Shown here: piece after piece, positions 33,138-41,992 of the stretch | How positions within the stretch are numbered: position 1 is the first letter of the stretch | How the letters are laid out: each line of letters begins with the position of its first letter | Assembly: GCF_017220215.1 (NCBI RefSeq) | Contig: NZ_CP071129.1 | Location: forward strand, 2,790,001-2,854,000 | DNA length: 64,000 bases | Source of the DNA: Caballeronia sp. M1242 | Lineage (GTDB): Bacteria; Pseudomonadota; Gammaproteobacteria; Burkholderiales; Burkholderiaceae | Reading direction: 5' to 3' | The notes under the pieces: generated by a model | What the model saw: only the letters and a program-made list of their open reading frames with translations | Told to the model about the DNA's origin: nothing | The model's database searches: none | Program-made: the position numbers and the translations under genes

Positions 33138-34112
33138 CTATCCCTGCAACGGCCTCACCCGCGCGACGATCTCACCCACGATGCCGCGCCTGAACGCCAG
33201 CACGCACGCAATGAAGATGATGCCCGTCACGATGGTCACCGACTCGCCGAGCGAGTTGAACCACGCGACACCCGTCACCTTCGCGATGCCCGCGCCGATA
33301 TCACCGAGCCGGTCTTCCAGCGCCACGATGATCGCTGCGCCGAGCAGCGGTCCGAACATCGTGCTCATGCCGCCGACGAGCGTCATCAGCACGACGAGGC
33401 CGGACATCGTCCAGTACGCATCGCCGAGCGTTTCGAAGCCGAGCACCAGCGTCTTCGTCGCGCCCGCAAGACCGGCGAGCCCCGCCGACAACACGAACGC
33501 GAGCAGCTTGTAACGCGCGGTGTCGTAACCGAGCGAGACCGCGCGCGGCTCGTTCTCCTTGATCGCGATCAGCACCTGCCCAAAAGGCGAATGCACGATG
33601 CGCACGATCAGCGCGAATGCGAGCAGCATCAACACGAGCACGACGTAATAGAGCGTGACGTCGCTGCTCAAATCGAGGACGCCGAACAGTTTGCCGCGCG
33701 GCACGCCTTGCAAGCCGTCCTCGCCGTGCGTGAAGGGCGCTTGCAGGAACACGAAGTAAACCATCTGCGCGAGCGCGAGCGTGACCATCGCGAAATAGAT
33801 GCCTTGCCGCCGGATCGCGAGCAGTCCGACGATCACGCCGAGCAGCGTGGCGACCGCCGTGCCGAGCACGATGCCGAGCTCGGGCGTGAAGCCGAGCGTC
33901 TGGATCGCATAGCCCGCCGTGTAGCCCGCGCTCGACAGAAACATCGCGTGCCCGAACGACAGCAAGCCCGTATAGCCGATCAGCAAGTTGAACGCCGCCG
34001 CGAAGAGCGCGAAGCAGAGCACCTTCATCATGAAGACCGGATACACGCCCGCGAACGGCACCGCGATCAACGCGACCAGCAACAGCGCGTAGAGCACTTT
34101 TCTCTGCATCAT
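33138..34112 (-). CDS. livM: Branched-chain amino acid-type ABC permease LivM (system 2)
   Basis: The 324-residue permease begins MMQRKVLYALLLVALIAVPF and has LivM landmarks LLIGYTGLLSFGHAMF, RRQGIYFAMVTLALAQMVYFV and TMSGLVVLMTLVGGMSTMFGPLLG. The start is ATG 34112 with AAGGA just upstream, and it overlaps the livH stop by 4 nt. The reading frame stays open far upstream, but that part is only the shadow of livH. It is the last gene of the operon. Confidence 0.92.
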   Translation of the reverse strand: MMQRKVLYALLLVALIAVPFAGVYPVFMMKVLCFALFAAAFNLLIGYTGLLSFGHAMFLSSAGYTAGYAIQTLGFTPELGIVLGTAVATLLGVIVGLLAIRRQGIYFAMVTLALAQMVYFVFLQAPFTHGEDGLQGVPRGKLFGVLDLSSDVTLYYVVLVLMLLAFALIVRIVHSPFGQVLIAIKENEPRAVSLGYDTARYKLLAFVLSAGLAGLAGATKTLVLGFETLGDAYWTMSGLVVLMTLVGGMSTMFGPLLGAAIIVALEDRLGDIGAGIAKVTGVAWFNSLGESVTIVTGIIFIACVLAFRRGIVGEIVARVRPLQG

Positions 34113-34993
34113 TTTTCCTTGCCGAAGAGTCCCGCCGGGCGCACGAGCAGCACCAGCGCCATGATGACGAAGACGACCGTCGCGGACGCTTCCGGATAGA
34201 ACACGCGCGTGAAGCCTTCGATCACGCCGAGCAGCAGGCCCGTGAGAATCGAGCCCATGATCGAGCCCATGCCGCCGATCACCACGACCGCGAACACGGT
34301 GATGATCATCGACTGGCCCATGAGCGGCGACACCTGAATGACCGGCGCGGCCAGCACGCCTGCGAACGCCGCGAGCGCGACGCCGAAGCCGTAGGTCAGC
34401 GTGATCATCAGCGGCACGTTGACGCCGAACGCCTCGACGAGCTTCGGGTTCTCCGTGCCCGCGCGCAGATACGCGCCGATGCGCGTCTTCTCGATGACGA
34501 ACCACGTCGCGAAACACACGACAAGCGACGCCACCACGACCCACGCGCGATAGTTCGGCAGGAACATGAAGCCGAGATTCGTCGCGCCGGACAAGAGCGA
34601 CGGCACGTCGTACGGCTGGCCCGACGAACCGTAGATGGAACGGAACACGCCTTCGATCACGAGCGTCAGGCCGAAAGTCAGCAGGAGCCCGTATAAATGG
34701 TCCAGCTTGTACAGCCAGCGCAGCATGGATCGCTCGATGACCACGCCCAGCAAGCCGACGATGATCGGCGCGAGCAGCAGCATCGCCCAATACGGGACGT
34801 TGAAGTACGAATAGCCCATCCACGCGAGCATGGCGCCCAGCATGAAGAGCGCGCCGTGCGCGAAGTTGATGACGTTGAGCAAGCCGAAGATCACCGCGAG
34901 CCCGAGACTCAGGATCGCGTAGAACGAACCGTTCACCAGTCCGAGCAGCAACTGGCTCATCATCGCGGCGAGCGGGATGCCGAATATTTCCAT
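34109..34993 (-). CDS. livH: Branched-chain amino acid-type ABC permease LivH (system 2)
   Basis: The 294-residue permease has the LivH N-terminus QLLLGLVNGSFYAILSLGLAVIFGLLNVINFAHGALFMLGAM and the C-terminal GSIMGSILTGLLLGVIEGF. Length is normal, unlike the extended LivH of system 1. It follows the binding-protein gene by 79 bp and overlaps livM by 4 nt. Confidence 0.93.
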   Translation of the reverse strand: MEIFGIPLAAMMSQLLLGLVNGSFYAILSLGLAVIFGLLNVINFAHGALFMLGAMLAWMGYSYFNVPYWAMLLLAPIIVGLLGVVIERSMLRWLYKLDHLYGLLLTFGLTLVIEGVFRSIYGSSGQPYDVPSLLSGATNLGFMFLPNYRAWVVVASLVVCFATWFVIEKTRIGAYLRAGTENPKLVEAFGVNVPLMITLTYGFGVALAAFAGVLAAPVIQVSPLMGQSMIITVFAVVVIGGMGSIMGSILTGLLLGVIEGFTRVFYPEASATVVFVIMALVLLVRPAGLFGKEK

Positions 34994-35072
34994 TGAACCT
35001 GCCGAGGGTTGGATCGAAGCATGGCCGCAAGCAGTCGCGCGGGACCGCTTGCGGCATCAGTCGCCGAGAAAC

Positions 35073-36293
35073 TTACTTCCAGGCCGCGCAGCGCGACTCG
35101 GCCTTCGTGCCGAACGCCTGATCGCCCGGAATGGTGGCCGTGATCTTGTAGTAGTCCCACGGTTCCTTCGATTCCGACGGCTTCTTCACTTCCATCAAGT
35201 ACATGTCGTGAATCATCGCGCCGTCCTCGCGAACGTAGCCCTTCGCGTAGAAGTCGTCGATCTTCGCCTTCTTCATCTGCGCCATGACCTTGTCGCTGTC
35301 CGTCGTGCCGGCGGCCTGCACGGCCTTCAGATACGTCGTGACGGCGGAATAGTCGGCGGCTTGCAGGCTCGTCGGCATCTTCTTCATCTTCGCGAAGTAG
35401 CGCTTCGCCCACTCGCGCGTCTTGTCGTCTTTGTTCCAGTACCAGCTATCCGTCGCGACGAGACCTTGCGTCGTCTCAAGTCCCAGGCTGTGAATATCCG
35501 AGAGGAAGATCAGCAGCGCGGCGATTTTCATCGACTTGGTGATACCGAATTCCTTCGCGGCCTTGATCGAATTGATCGTGTCGCCACCGGCGTTCGCCAG
35601 GCCCAGGACCTGCGCCTTCGATCCTTGCGCCTGCAACAGGAACGACGAGAAGTCCGACGCCGACAGCGGATGACGCACCGCGCCGAGAACCTGTCCGCCG
35701 TTCGCCTTGACGACATCCGACGTGTTCTTCTCCAGCGCCTTGCCGAACGCGTAGTCGGCGGTCAGGAAGTACCACGTCTTGCCGCCCTGCTTCGTCACCG
35801 CGGAACCGGTGCCTTTGGCGAGCGCCATGGTGTCGTATGCGTAGTGGACCGTGTACGGCGAGCACTGTTCGTTCGTGAGGTTGTCCGCGCCCGCGCCGAT
35901 GTTGATGTACGGCGTCTTCTTTTCCGCCGCGACTTGCGCGGTGGAGAGCGCGGTGGCCGAGTTCGTTCCGCCGATGATCGCGTTCACGCCGTCGCGGTCG
36001 ATCCACTCACGCGCGCGCGATGCCGCGATATCCGCCTTGTTCTGATGGTCCGCATACACGAGTTCGATGGGCTTGCCGTTCACCTTGCCGCCGAAGTCCG
36101 CGATCGCCATGCGGATGGCTTCGAGCCCGCCTTGTCCGTCGATGTCGGCATAGAGGCCCGACAAGTCGGTGACGAAACCGATCTTGACGCTATTGCCATC
36201 AGCGGCCTGCGCGCCGCTGCTCATCAGCGTCACACTCGCCGCCGCAGCCGCAAAGCAAAGAGTAGAGAGGCGCGCGAGGGTCTTCTTTTTCAT
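35073..36293 (-). CDS. Periplasmic binding protein for Liv-type ABC transporter (system 2)
   Basis: The 406-residue protein has a signal peptide (KKKTLARLSTLCFAAAAAS, ending near GAQA) and a LIVBP-type core (SVKIGFVTDLSGLYADIDGQGG, NAIIGGTNSATALSTAQVAAE, TWYFLTADYAFGKALEKNT). GGAG lies 6 nt upstream of ATG 36293. It is only distantly related to the two binding proteins of system 1 and has no hint of leucine specificity. The nearby GMC oxidoreductase and LysR regulator suggest uptake of a compound that is then oxidised, which is inference from context only. Confidence 0.9.
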   Translation of the reverse strand: MKKKTLARLSTLCFAAAAASVTLMSSGAQAADGNSVKIGFVTDLSGLYADIDGQGGLEAIRMAIADFGGKVNGKPIELVYADHQNKADIAASRAREWIDRDGVNAIIGGTNSATALSTAQVAAEKKTPYINIGAGADNLTNEQCSPYTVHYAYDTMALAKGTGSAVTKQGGKTWYFLTADYAFGKALEKNTSDVVKANGGQVLGAVRHPLSASDFSSFLLQAQGSKAQVLGLANAGGDTINSIKAAKEFGITKSMKIAALLIFLSDIHSLGLETTQGLVATDSWYWNKDDKTREWAKRYFAKMKKMPTSLQAADYSAVTTYLKAVQAAGTTDSDKVMAQMKKAKIDDFYAKGYVREDGAMIHDMYLMEVKKPSESKEPWDYYKITATIPGDQAFGTKAESRCAAWK

Positions 36294-36371
36294 TCCAGTC
36301 TCCATGAGTTTTTGATTGTTGCTGCGCTGCTGGTGTTGCTTGCATTGCCGTGCTGCCTGCGCGACGCGTTC

Positions 36372-37133
36372 TCACACGCCGAGCAGTTCGTGCAGCACCG
36401 GCATCTTCGCTTCGAGTTCCCCCGCGCCGAAATGCTCGACGATGTTCCCGTGTTCCATCACATAGAAGCGGTCCGCGAGCGGCGCCGCGAACCGGAAGTT
36501 CTGCTCGACCATCACGACCGTGTAGCCCCGCGACTTGAGCATCAGGATCATGCGCGCGAGTGTCTGGACGATGACGGGCGCGAGGCCTTCGGAGATTTCA
36601 TCGAGAAGCAGAAGGTTCGCGCCCGTGCGCAGGATTCGCGCGACGGCGAGCATCTGTTGTTCGCCGCCCGACAGACGCGTGCCCTGGCTCGCGCGCCGCT
36701 CGTTGAGGTTCGGGAACATGGAATACAACTCGTCGAGCGACATCGCCTGTTTCGGATCGCCAATGAGCGGCGGCAAGAGCAGGTTCTCCTCGCACGACAG
36801 GCTCGAAAAAATGCCGCGCTCCTCCGGACAATAGCCGACCCCGTAATGCGCGATCTTGTGCGTGGGCAGCCCAATGGTCTCGCGTCCGCCCACGCGGATC
36901 GAGCCGGTGCGCCGCCCGGTCAAACCCATGATGGCGCGAAGCGTCGTCGTGCGTCCCGCGCCGTTGCGGCCGAGCAGCGTGACGACTTCGCCACGATTCA
37001 CCTTCAGATCCACGCCATGCAGAATGTGCGATTCCCCGTACCACGCCTGCAAGCCTTCGATTTCCAGCGCCGGCGCATTCCCCGCCGCGCCGTTCGCCTC
37101 GCGCGAGCGGCGTTCTTCCGCGATCGTGCTCAT
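36372..37133 (-). CDS. livF: Liv-type ABC transporter ATPase LivF with altered Walker A (system 2)
   Basis: The 253-residue ATPase has signature LSGGEQQMLAVARIL and Walker B ANLLLLDEISEGLAP. The Walker A reads LLGRNGAGRTTTLRAIMG, with Arg61 where the nearly invariant Lys is expected. The codon is CGC and the frame is otherwise intact. The other three Liv ATPase domains in this window have the normal Lys. The gene overlaps livG by 4 nt and is 78 bp before the binding-protein gene. The N-terminal 20 residues (RRSREANGAAGNAP) are an unusual polar extension. Confidence 0.92.
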   Translation of the reverse strand: MSTIAEERRSREANGAAGNAPALEIEGLQAWYGESHILHGVDLKVNRGEVVTLLGRNGAGRTTTLRAIMGLTGRRTGSIRVGGRETIGLPTHKIAHYGVGYCPEERGIFSSLSCEENLLLPPLIGDPKQAMSLDELYSMFPNLNERRASQGTRLSGGEQQMLAVARILRTGANLLLLDEISEGLAPVIVQTLARMILMLKSRGYTVVMVEQNFRFAAPLADRFYVMEHGNIVEHFGAGELEAKMPVLHELLGV

Positions 37134-37921
37134 GCGTGCGCTCCGGTGAGCGCCGCGTCGGCGCTGCCCATGTAGGCTTCCATCACGAGCGGATTCTTCG
37201 ATACTTCCGCGTAGCTGCCTTCCGCGAGTACTTCGCCGCGTTGAAGCACGGTAATGGTGTCGGAAATGCCGGCAATCACGTTCATGTTGTGCTCGACCAT
37301 GAGAATGGTGCGTCCCGCCGATACCTTCTTGATGAGCGCGGTCACGCGATCCACGTCCTCGTGTCCCATGCCTTGCGTCGGTTCGTCAAGCAACATGAGT
37401 TCGGGTTCCATCGAAAGCGTCGTGGCGATTTCGAGCGCGCGCTTGCGGCCGTACGAAAGCTCGACGGTCTTCACATCCGCGAAATCGGTGAGGCCGACTT
37501 GCGTGAGCAGATCCATCGCGCGATCGTTCAAGGCATCGAGCGAACGTTCGCTGCGCCAGAACTGGAACGACGTGCCGAGTTGCCGCTGCAAGCCGATACG
37601 CACGTTCTGCAGCACGGTCAGATGCGGAAAGACGGCGGAAATCTGAAACGAGCGGATGATGCCGCGCCGCGCGATATGCGCCGGGCGCTCGCGCGTGATG
37701 TCGGTGCCATTGAAGACGATCTGGCCCGCAGTCGGTTCCAGAAATTTGGTGAGCAGATTGAAGCAAGTGGTCTTGCCCGCGCCGTTCGGTCCGATCAGCG
37801 CGTGGATCGAGCCGCGGCGCACGCGCAGGTTCACGTCATTCACGGCCGTGAAGCCTTTGAATTCTTTCGTGAGCCCTCGCGTTTCCAGAATGGTGTCGCC
37901 GAGAATCATGTCCCCTTCCAT
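37130..37921 (-). CDS. livG: Liv-type ABC transporter ATPase LivG (system 2)
   Basis: The 263-residue ATPase has Walker [18 protein letters not shown], the LivG-specific FQISAVFPHLTVLQNV, signature ELSYGRKRALEIATTL and Walker B ELMLLDEPTQGMGHEDV. It heads the operon livG-livF-binding protein-livH-livM. Two in-frame starts are possible (ATG 37921 and ATG 37909); the second has AAGGGG close upstream. The 288-bp gap to the GMC gene at 38210 shows no gene. Confidence 0.92.
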   Translation of the reverse strand: MEGDMILGDTILETRGLTKEFKGFTAVNDVNLRVRRGSIHALIGPNGAGKTTCFNLLTKFLEPTAGQIVFNGTDITRERPAHIARRGIIRSFQISAVFPHLTVLQNVRIGLQRQLGTSFQFWRSERSLDALNDRAMDLLTQVGLTDFADVKTVELSYGRKRALEIATTLSMEPELMLLDEPTQGMGHEDVDRVTALIKKVSAGRTILMVEHNMNVIAGISDTITVLQRGEVLAEGSYAEVSKNPLVMEAYMGSADAALTGAHA

Positions 37922-38209
37922 GCGAAGTGAGGCGCTGAACGATGTGTTCGCCTGCGCTTTATTTTTCTGTCGCGCGCACCGGACGGTGTCTCCGTCACGA
38001 TGCCGCTTCGCTTCGTAGCCGGTTGCGCACCGCAGGAAAGCAGGCGCGACAAACAGCGAGCATCACGTGATCCGGGGCCATTGTCGCGCCAATGATGCAG
38101 CGCAATCATTGGGATTTGCACTAAGGGATTTGCACTGACTCATGCAAGCCTCGAAGTGCCGTCGCTGCACGCGTCCGAGGCATGACGCGTGCTCTGCGAC
38201 GGCTTGTGG

Positions 38210-39886
38210 CTACGCAAGCGCCGCCGCGATGACTTCTTGCGACCGCACCGTGCGCCGGTCTTCGCGAATCATGTCGCTTGCGCGTTCGGCGATCATCAAC
38301 GTCGGCGAATTGGTGTTGCCCGAAGTGATGACCGGCATTACCGATGCATCCACTACGCGCAAACCCTGCACGCCGAGCACGCGCAAGCGGCTGTCGACGA
38401 CCGCGCCCGGATCGTTATCGATGCCCATGCGGCATGTGCCGACCGGATGAAAGATCGTCGTGCCGATATCGCCCGCCGCCTTCGCGAGCTCTTCTTCTGT
38501 TTGATACTGCACGCCCGGCAGAATCTCTTGCGGCGCATAGCGCGCCAATGCCGGCGCGCTCACGATGCGCCGCGTGAGACGCAGCGAGTTCGCGGCCACT
38601 TCGCGGTCGCGGTCGGTCGAGAGATAGTTCGGCGCGATGAGCGGCGGGGTATGCGCATCCGGCGACGTGATATGGATGCTTCCGCGCGATGTCGGCCGCA
38701 GATTGCAAACCGACGCCGTAAAAGCATTGAACGCATGCAGCGGCTCGCCGAAGCGTTCGAGCGACAACGGCTGCACGTGATACTGAACATCGGGCCGCTT
38801 GATCGATGCATCGTCCGGATCAGACTTGGCGAACACGCCGAGTTGCGAAGGCGCCATCGACATAGGACCGCTGCGCATGAACGCGTATTGCATGCCGATG
38901 AAGAGCTTGCCCCACCAGCGCGCCGAAAGCGTGTTGAGCGTGCGCACGCCGTTGACCTTGTACGCCATGCGCAACTGCAAGTGATCCTGCAGATTCTCGC
39001 CGACGCCGCGCAGATCGCGCACCACGTCGATGCCGAGCCGCTGCAAGCGCGCGCCATTGCCGATGCCCGAGAGTTCGAGTATCTGCGGCGAGTTCACCGC
39101 GCCTGCGCTCAATATCACTTCACGATGCGCCTTCGCAATGTACTCGACATCGCCGCCGCGATACTCCACGCCCACGCAACGCGTGCCTTCGAACACGAGC
39201 CGTTGCGTGTGCGCGCCGGTGATCGTCGTGAGGTTCGGGCGCTTCATCGCTTCGCGCAGAAACGCTTTTGCCGCATTCCAGCGAATGCCGCCGCGCTGGT
39301 TCACATCGAAATAACCGACGCCTGTGTTGTCGCCGCGATTGAAGTCGTCGGTGGCGGGAATGCCGCTTTGCTGCGCGGCTTGCGCGAACGTCTCCAGGAT
39401 CTTCCACTTGAGCCGCTGCTTTTCGACGCGCCATTCGCCGCCCACGCCGTGCCATGGATTCGCTCCGCCGTGGTGATCCTCGCTGCGCATGAAGACGGGC
39501 AGCACCGAGTCCCACGACCAGTTCGAATCGCCCGTGATGTGCGCCCACTCATCGTAGTCTTCGCGCTGGCCGCGCATGTAGATCATGCCGTTGATGGACG
39601 AACATCCGCCGAGCACGCGCCCGCGCGGATACGACAGCGCGCGTCCGTTGAGGCCGGGTTCGGCTTGCGTCTTGTACAGCCAGTCCGTGCGCGGATTGCC
39701 GATGCAATACAGATAGCCGACCGGAATGTGTATCCAGTGATAGTCGTCCTTGCCGCCGGCTTCGAGCAGCAGCACGGTGACGTCGGAGTCTTCGGTGAGG
39801 CGATTGGCAAGCACGCATCCGGCCGTGCCCGCGCCGACGATGATGTAGTCGAATTCGCCTTCGAGCTTGCGGGCGTTCTGTTTCAT
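38210..39886 (-). CDS. GMC-family FAD-dependent alcohol/choline-type dehydrogenase
   Basis: The 558-residue flavoprotein has the N-terminal ADP-binding motif DYIIVGAGTAGCVLANRL, GMC signature 1 near GRVLGGCSSINGMIYMRG, signature 2 near GAVNSPQILELSGIG and the active-site region HPVGTCRMG with a final NSPTLMIAERASDMI. It oxidises a primary alcohol to an aldehyde. Choline is one possibility, but polyols, glycol ethers and aromatic alcohols are others. AGGAG precedes ATG 39886. It is divergent from a LysR regulator 133 bp away and downstream in direction from the second Liv transporter's control region, which suggests one catabolic module. Confidence 0.9.
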   Translation of the reverse strand: MKQNARKLEGEFDYIIVGAGTAGCVLANRLTEDSDVTVLLLEAGGKDDYHWIHIPVGYLYCIGNPRTDWLYKTQAEPGLNGRALSYPRGRVLGGCSSINGMIYMRGQREDYDEWAHITGDSNWSWDSVLPVFMRSEDHHGGANPWHGVGGEWRVEKQRLKWKILETFAQAAQQSGIPATDDFNRGDNTGVGYFDVNQRGGIRWNAAKAFLREAMKRPNLTTITGAHTQRLVFEGTRCVGVEYRGGDVEYIAKAHREVILSAGAVNSPQILELSGIGNGARLQRLGIDVVRDLRGVGENLQDHLQLRMAYKVNGVRTLNTLSARWWGKLFIGMQYAFMRSGPMSMAPSQLGVFAKSDPDDASIKRPDVQYHVQPLSLERFGEPLHAFNAFTASVCNLRPTSRGSIHITSPDAHTPPLIAPNYLSTDRDREVAANSLRLTRRIVSAPALARYAPQEILPGVQYQTEEELAKAAGDIGTTIFHPVGTCRMGIDNDPGAVVDSRLRVLGVQGLRVVDASVMPVITSGNTNSPTLMIAERASDMIREDRRTVRSQEVIAAALA

Positions 39887-39979
39887 GACGTGTCTCCTGT
39901 TCTGCGTGGCGTCTGCGTGTCTCTTTGTCTGCGCCTTTCTTTCAAGCGTACTGCGGTCGCCGTCCGCCGATCCAATGAG

Positions 39980-39998
39980 ATATGTTCAAGAGCGATAT
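39980..39998. promoter_or_regulatory. Putative LysR-type operator in the GMC/LysR intergenic gap
   Basis: ATAT-N11-ATAT (39980-39998) fits the T-N11-A dyad bound by LysR-type regulators. It lies 22 bp upstream of the lysR start and between two divergent genes, the usual place for such a site. Confidence 0.55.
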
Positions 39999-40019
39999 AA
40001 GACGCGCTAATATCAGGCG

Positions 40020-40922
40020 ATGGACTACACCCTGCTCCGCGCATTTCTGACCGTGGCGCGTGAAGGCAACCTCACGCGCGCCGCGGCGCAACTGCATCTC
40101 ACGCAGCCGGCGGTCAGCCTGCAGATCAAAAATCTGCAGGAGACGCTGGGCGTCGTGCTGTTCGCGCGGACGTCGCATGGTCTTTTACTGACGCGCGATG
40201 GCGAAGCCCTGCTGCCGCACGCCGAACGCGCCCTCGCAGCCGCCGCCGACGTGCAACGCGCGGCCGCTGCGCTGCGGCATGACGTGAGTGGAACGCTGCG
40301 CATCGGCACTATTCTCGATCCCGAGTTCCTGCGGCTCGGCGGCTTTTTGCGGCAACTGGTCGAAGCGCATCCGCGCATCGAAACGGCGCTGCGTCACGGC
40401 ATGTCGGGCTGGGTGCTGGAACGCGTGCGCTCGCGGGAGTTGGACGTCGGCTATTACATCGGCGATCCGACAAAAGACGGTTCGCGCGACGGCGAGCGTT
40501 TTCATGTTGTGCGGCTCACGCCGTTCTCGTATCGCGTGCTCGCGCCGGCCGGCTGGCACAACCGCGTGAACAAGGGCAAGCGCGCGTGGGCGACGCTCGC
40601 CAAGCTGCCGTGGATCTGGACGCCGCCGGAATCCGCACATAACCGGCTGCTGTCGCGCGTGTTCCGCGAGGCCGGCGCGACGCCGGTGATCGTCGCGGAA
40701 GTGGATCAGGAGCCGTCGATGCTGGATCTCGTGAAATCGGGCGTGGGATTGTCGCTCGCGCGGGACTCCATCGCGCTTGCGGAGGCGCATGCGCACGCGC
40801 TCACGATCGTCGAGGGCGTCACCGTGCCGACGCAGCTTTCGTTCGTCGCGCTCGCCGAGCGTCGCGAGGAACCGGCCATCGCGGCGGCGCTGCGCCTGAT
40901 CGATTCACAGTGGTCCGTGTAA
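40020..40922 (+). CDS. LysR-family transcriptional regulator
   Basis: The 300-residue regulator has the N-terminal winged helix-turn-helix (MDYTLLRAFLTVAREGNLTRAAAQLHLTQPAVSLQIKNLQETLG) and a periplasmic-binding-protein-like effector domain (about residues 90-295). By family habit it controls the divergent gene, here the GMC dehydrogenase, and its own expression. The effector is unknown. The ribosome binding site is weak (AGG only). Confidence 0.92.
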   Translation: MDYTLLRAFLTVAREGNLTRAAAQLHLTQPAVSLQIKNLQETLGVVLFARTSHGLLLTRDGEALLPHAERALAAAADVQRAAAALRHDVSGTLRIGTILDPEFLRLGGFLRQLVEAHPRIETALRHGMSGWVLERVRSRELDVGYYIGDPTKDGSRDGERFHVVRLTPFSYRVLAPAGWHNRVNKGKRAWATLAKLPWIWTPPESAHNRLLSRVFREAGATPVIVAEVDQEPSMLDLVKSGVGLSLARDSIALAEAHAHALTIVEGVTVPTQLSFVALAERREEPAIAAALRLIDSQWSV

Positions 40923-40994
40923 CCCAAGCTTCACGGTTTCTTTGCTAGTCTCGCTGTTGCGCCCTCACCCGAAGGACAACCGGAGACCTCGTTC

Positions 40995-41531
40995 ATGGCA
41001 CGCAACATCGAAATCAAGGCACGCGCGCATCAATTCGACCAACTGCGGGAACGCGCTGCCGCGCTCGCCACGGATGCGCCGCTCGTATTCCGGCAACAGG
41101 ACTTTTTCTATGACGTGCCGACCGGCCGCCTCAAGCTGCGTCAGTTCGACGACGGCACGCCGTCCGAACTGATCTTCTATCAACGCGACGACCGTGACGG
41201 CCCGAAAGTCTCGTATTACTCGCGCAGCCCGGTGACGAATCCCGAAGCCATGCACGCGCTGCTCGCGCAGGCGCTCACCACGCGCGGCATCGTTTCGAAG
41301 GAGCGGCATGTGTTTCTGGTCGGGCGCACGCGCATTCATCTGGATCGCGTGGACGGTCTCGGCGATTTCGTCGAACTGGAAGTGCTGCTCGGGCAGGACG
41401 ACGACGAGGCCGGCGGCGAAGCGGAAGCGCACGCCATGTTCGAGCGCCTCGGCGTGGGCGCGGCGGATCTCGTGCCGGTCGCGTATGTCGATCTGCTGAA
41501 CGCCGGTCAGGACGCGTCCGCCGCGAGGTGA
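40995..41531 (+). CDS. CYTH-domain protein (class IV adenylate cyclase / triphosphatase-like)
   Basis: The 178-residue protein is a CYTH triphosphate-tunnel protein. The N-terminal strand reads MARNIEIKAR; the hallmark ExExK appears as N-I-E-I-K (residues 4-8), with Asn replacing the first Glu. Further tunnel-type charged strands are RLKLRQFDDG, ELIFYQRDD, RTRIHLDRVDGLGDFVELEVLL and the basic KERHVFLVGRTRIHL. Known activities are adenylate cyclase, thiamine triphosphatase and polyphosphatase; the sequence does not decide. GGAG precedes ATG 40995. Its 3' end overlaps the convergent Lrp gene by 25 bp. Confidence 0.85.
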   Translation: MARNIEIKARAHQFDQLRERAAALATDAPLVFRQQDFFYDVPTGRLKLRQFDDGTPSELIFYQRDDRDGPKVSYYSRSPVTNPEAMHALLAQALTTRGIVSKERHVFLVGRTRIHLDRVDGLGDFVELEVLLGQDDDEAGGEAEAHAMFERLGVGAADLVPVAYVDLLNAGQDASAAR

Positions 41532-41992
41532 GCGAGCGGCAGCGGGCCGTTGCGCTTGAACGTCGTGAGCACGATGTTCGAGCGCACGCTGTCGACGCCC
41601 GGCACGCGCATCAGCTTCTTCATGACGAAGCCGGAAAGCGCGTTCAGATCCGGCGCGACGATGCGCAGCAGATAATCCGCATCGCCGACCGTCGCGTGGC
41701 ATTCGAGCACTTCGGGCAGCGTGTCGATTTCCTGCTGGAACTGCTCGATCACCGAATCGCTGTGATGCTTGAGCTTCAGGCTGGTGAACGCGGTCACGCC
41801 GAGCCCAAGCTTCTCAGGCCGCAACATCACGCGGTAGCCTTCGATGACGCCGATGGCTTCGAGCCGCTGCAAGCGCCGTCCGATCTGCGACGGCGACAGC
41901 GGCACCTGCTCGCCGAGCTGCTGATGCGTCGCGCGCCCGAAGCGTTGCAGGACATCCAGCAGGGCGAGGTCGAAATGGTCCAGTTCCAGCAT
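41507..41992 (-). CDS. Lrp/AsnC-family transcriptional regulator
   Basis: The 161-residue regulator has an N-terminal helix-turn-helix (ELDHFDLALLDVLQRFGRATHQQLGEQVPLSPSQIGRRLQRLEAIGVIEGY) and the C-terminal effector/oligomerisation domain (SDSVIEQFQQEIDTLPEVLECHATVGDADYLLRI). ATG 41992 gives the usual family length; the longer reading adds unrelated sequence. It probably responds to an amino acid, but neither ligand nor targets can be named. It overlaps the convergent CYTH gene. Confidence 0.92.
   Translation of the reverse strand: MLELDHFDLALLDVLQRFGRATHQQLGEQVPLSPSQIGRRLQRLEAIGVIEGYRVMLRPEKLGLGVTAFTSLKLKHHSDSVIEQFQQEIDTLPEVLECHATVGDADYLLRIVAPDLNALSGFVMKKLMRVPGVDSVRSNIVLTTFKRNGPLPLAHLAADAS

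Noticed and set aside
33138..35057. A single 639-codon frame covering livH and livM of system 2
   Set aside because: Only the C-terminal 324 codons are LivM. The upstream part is out of frame with livH, which is real in its own frame, and livM has its own start and Shine-Dalgarno at 34112.
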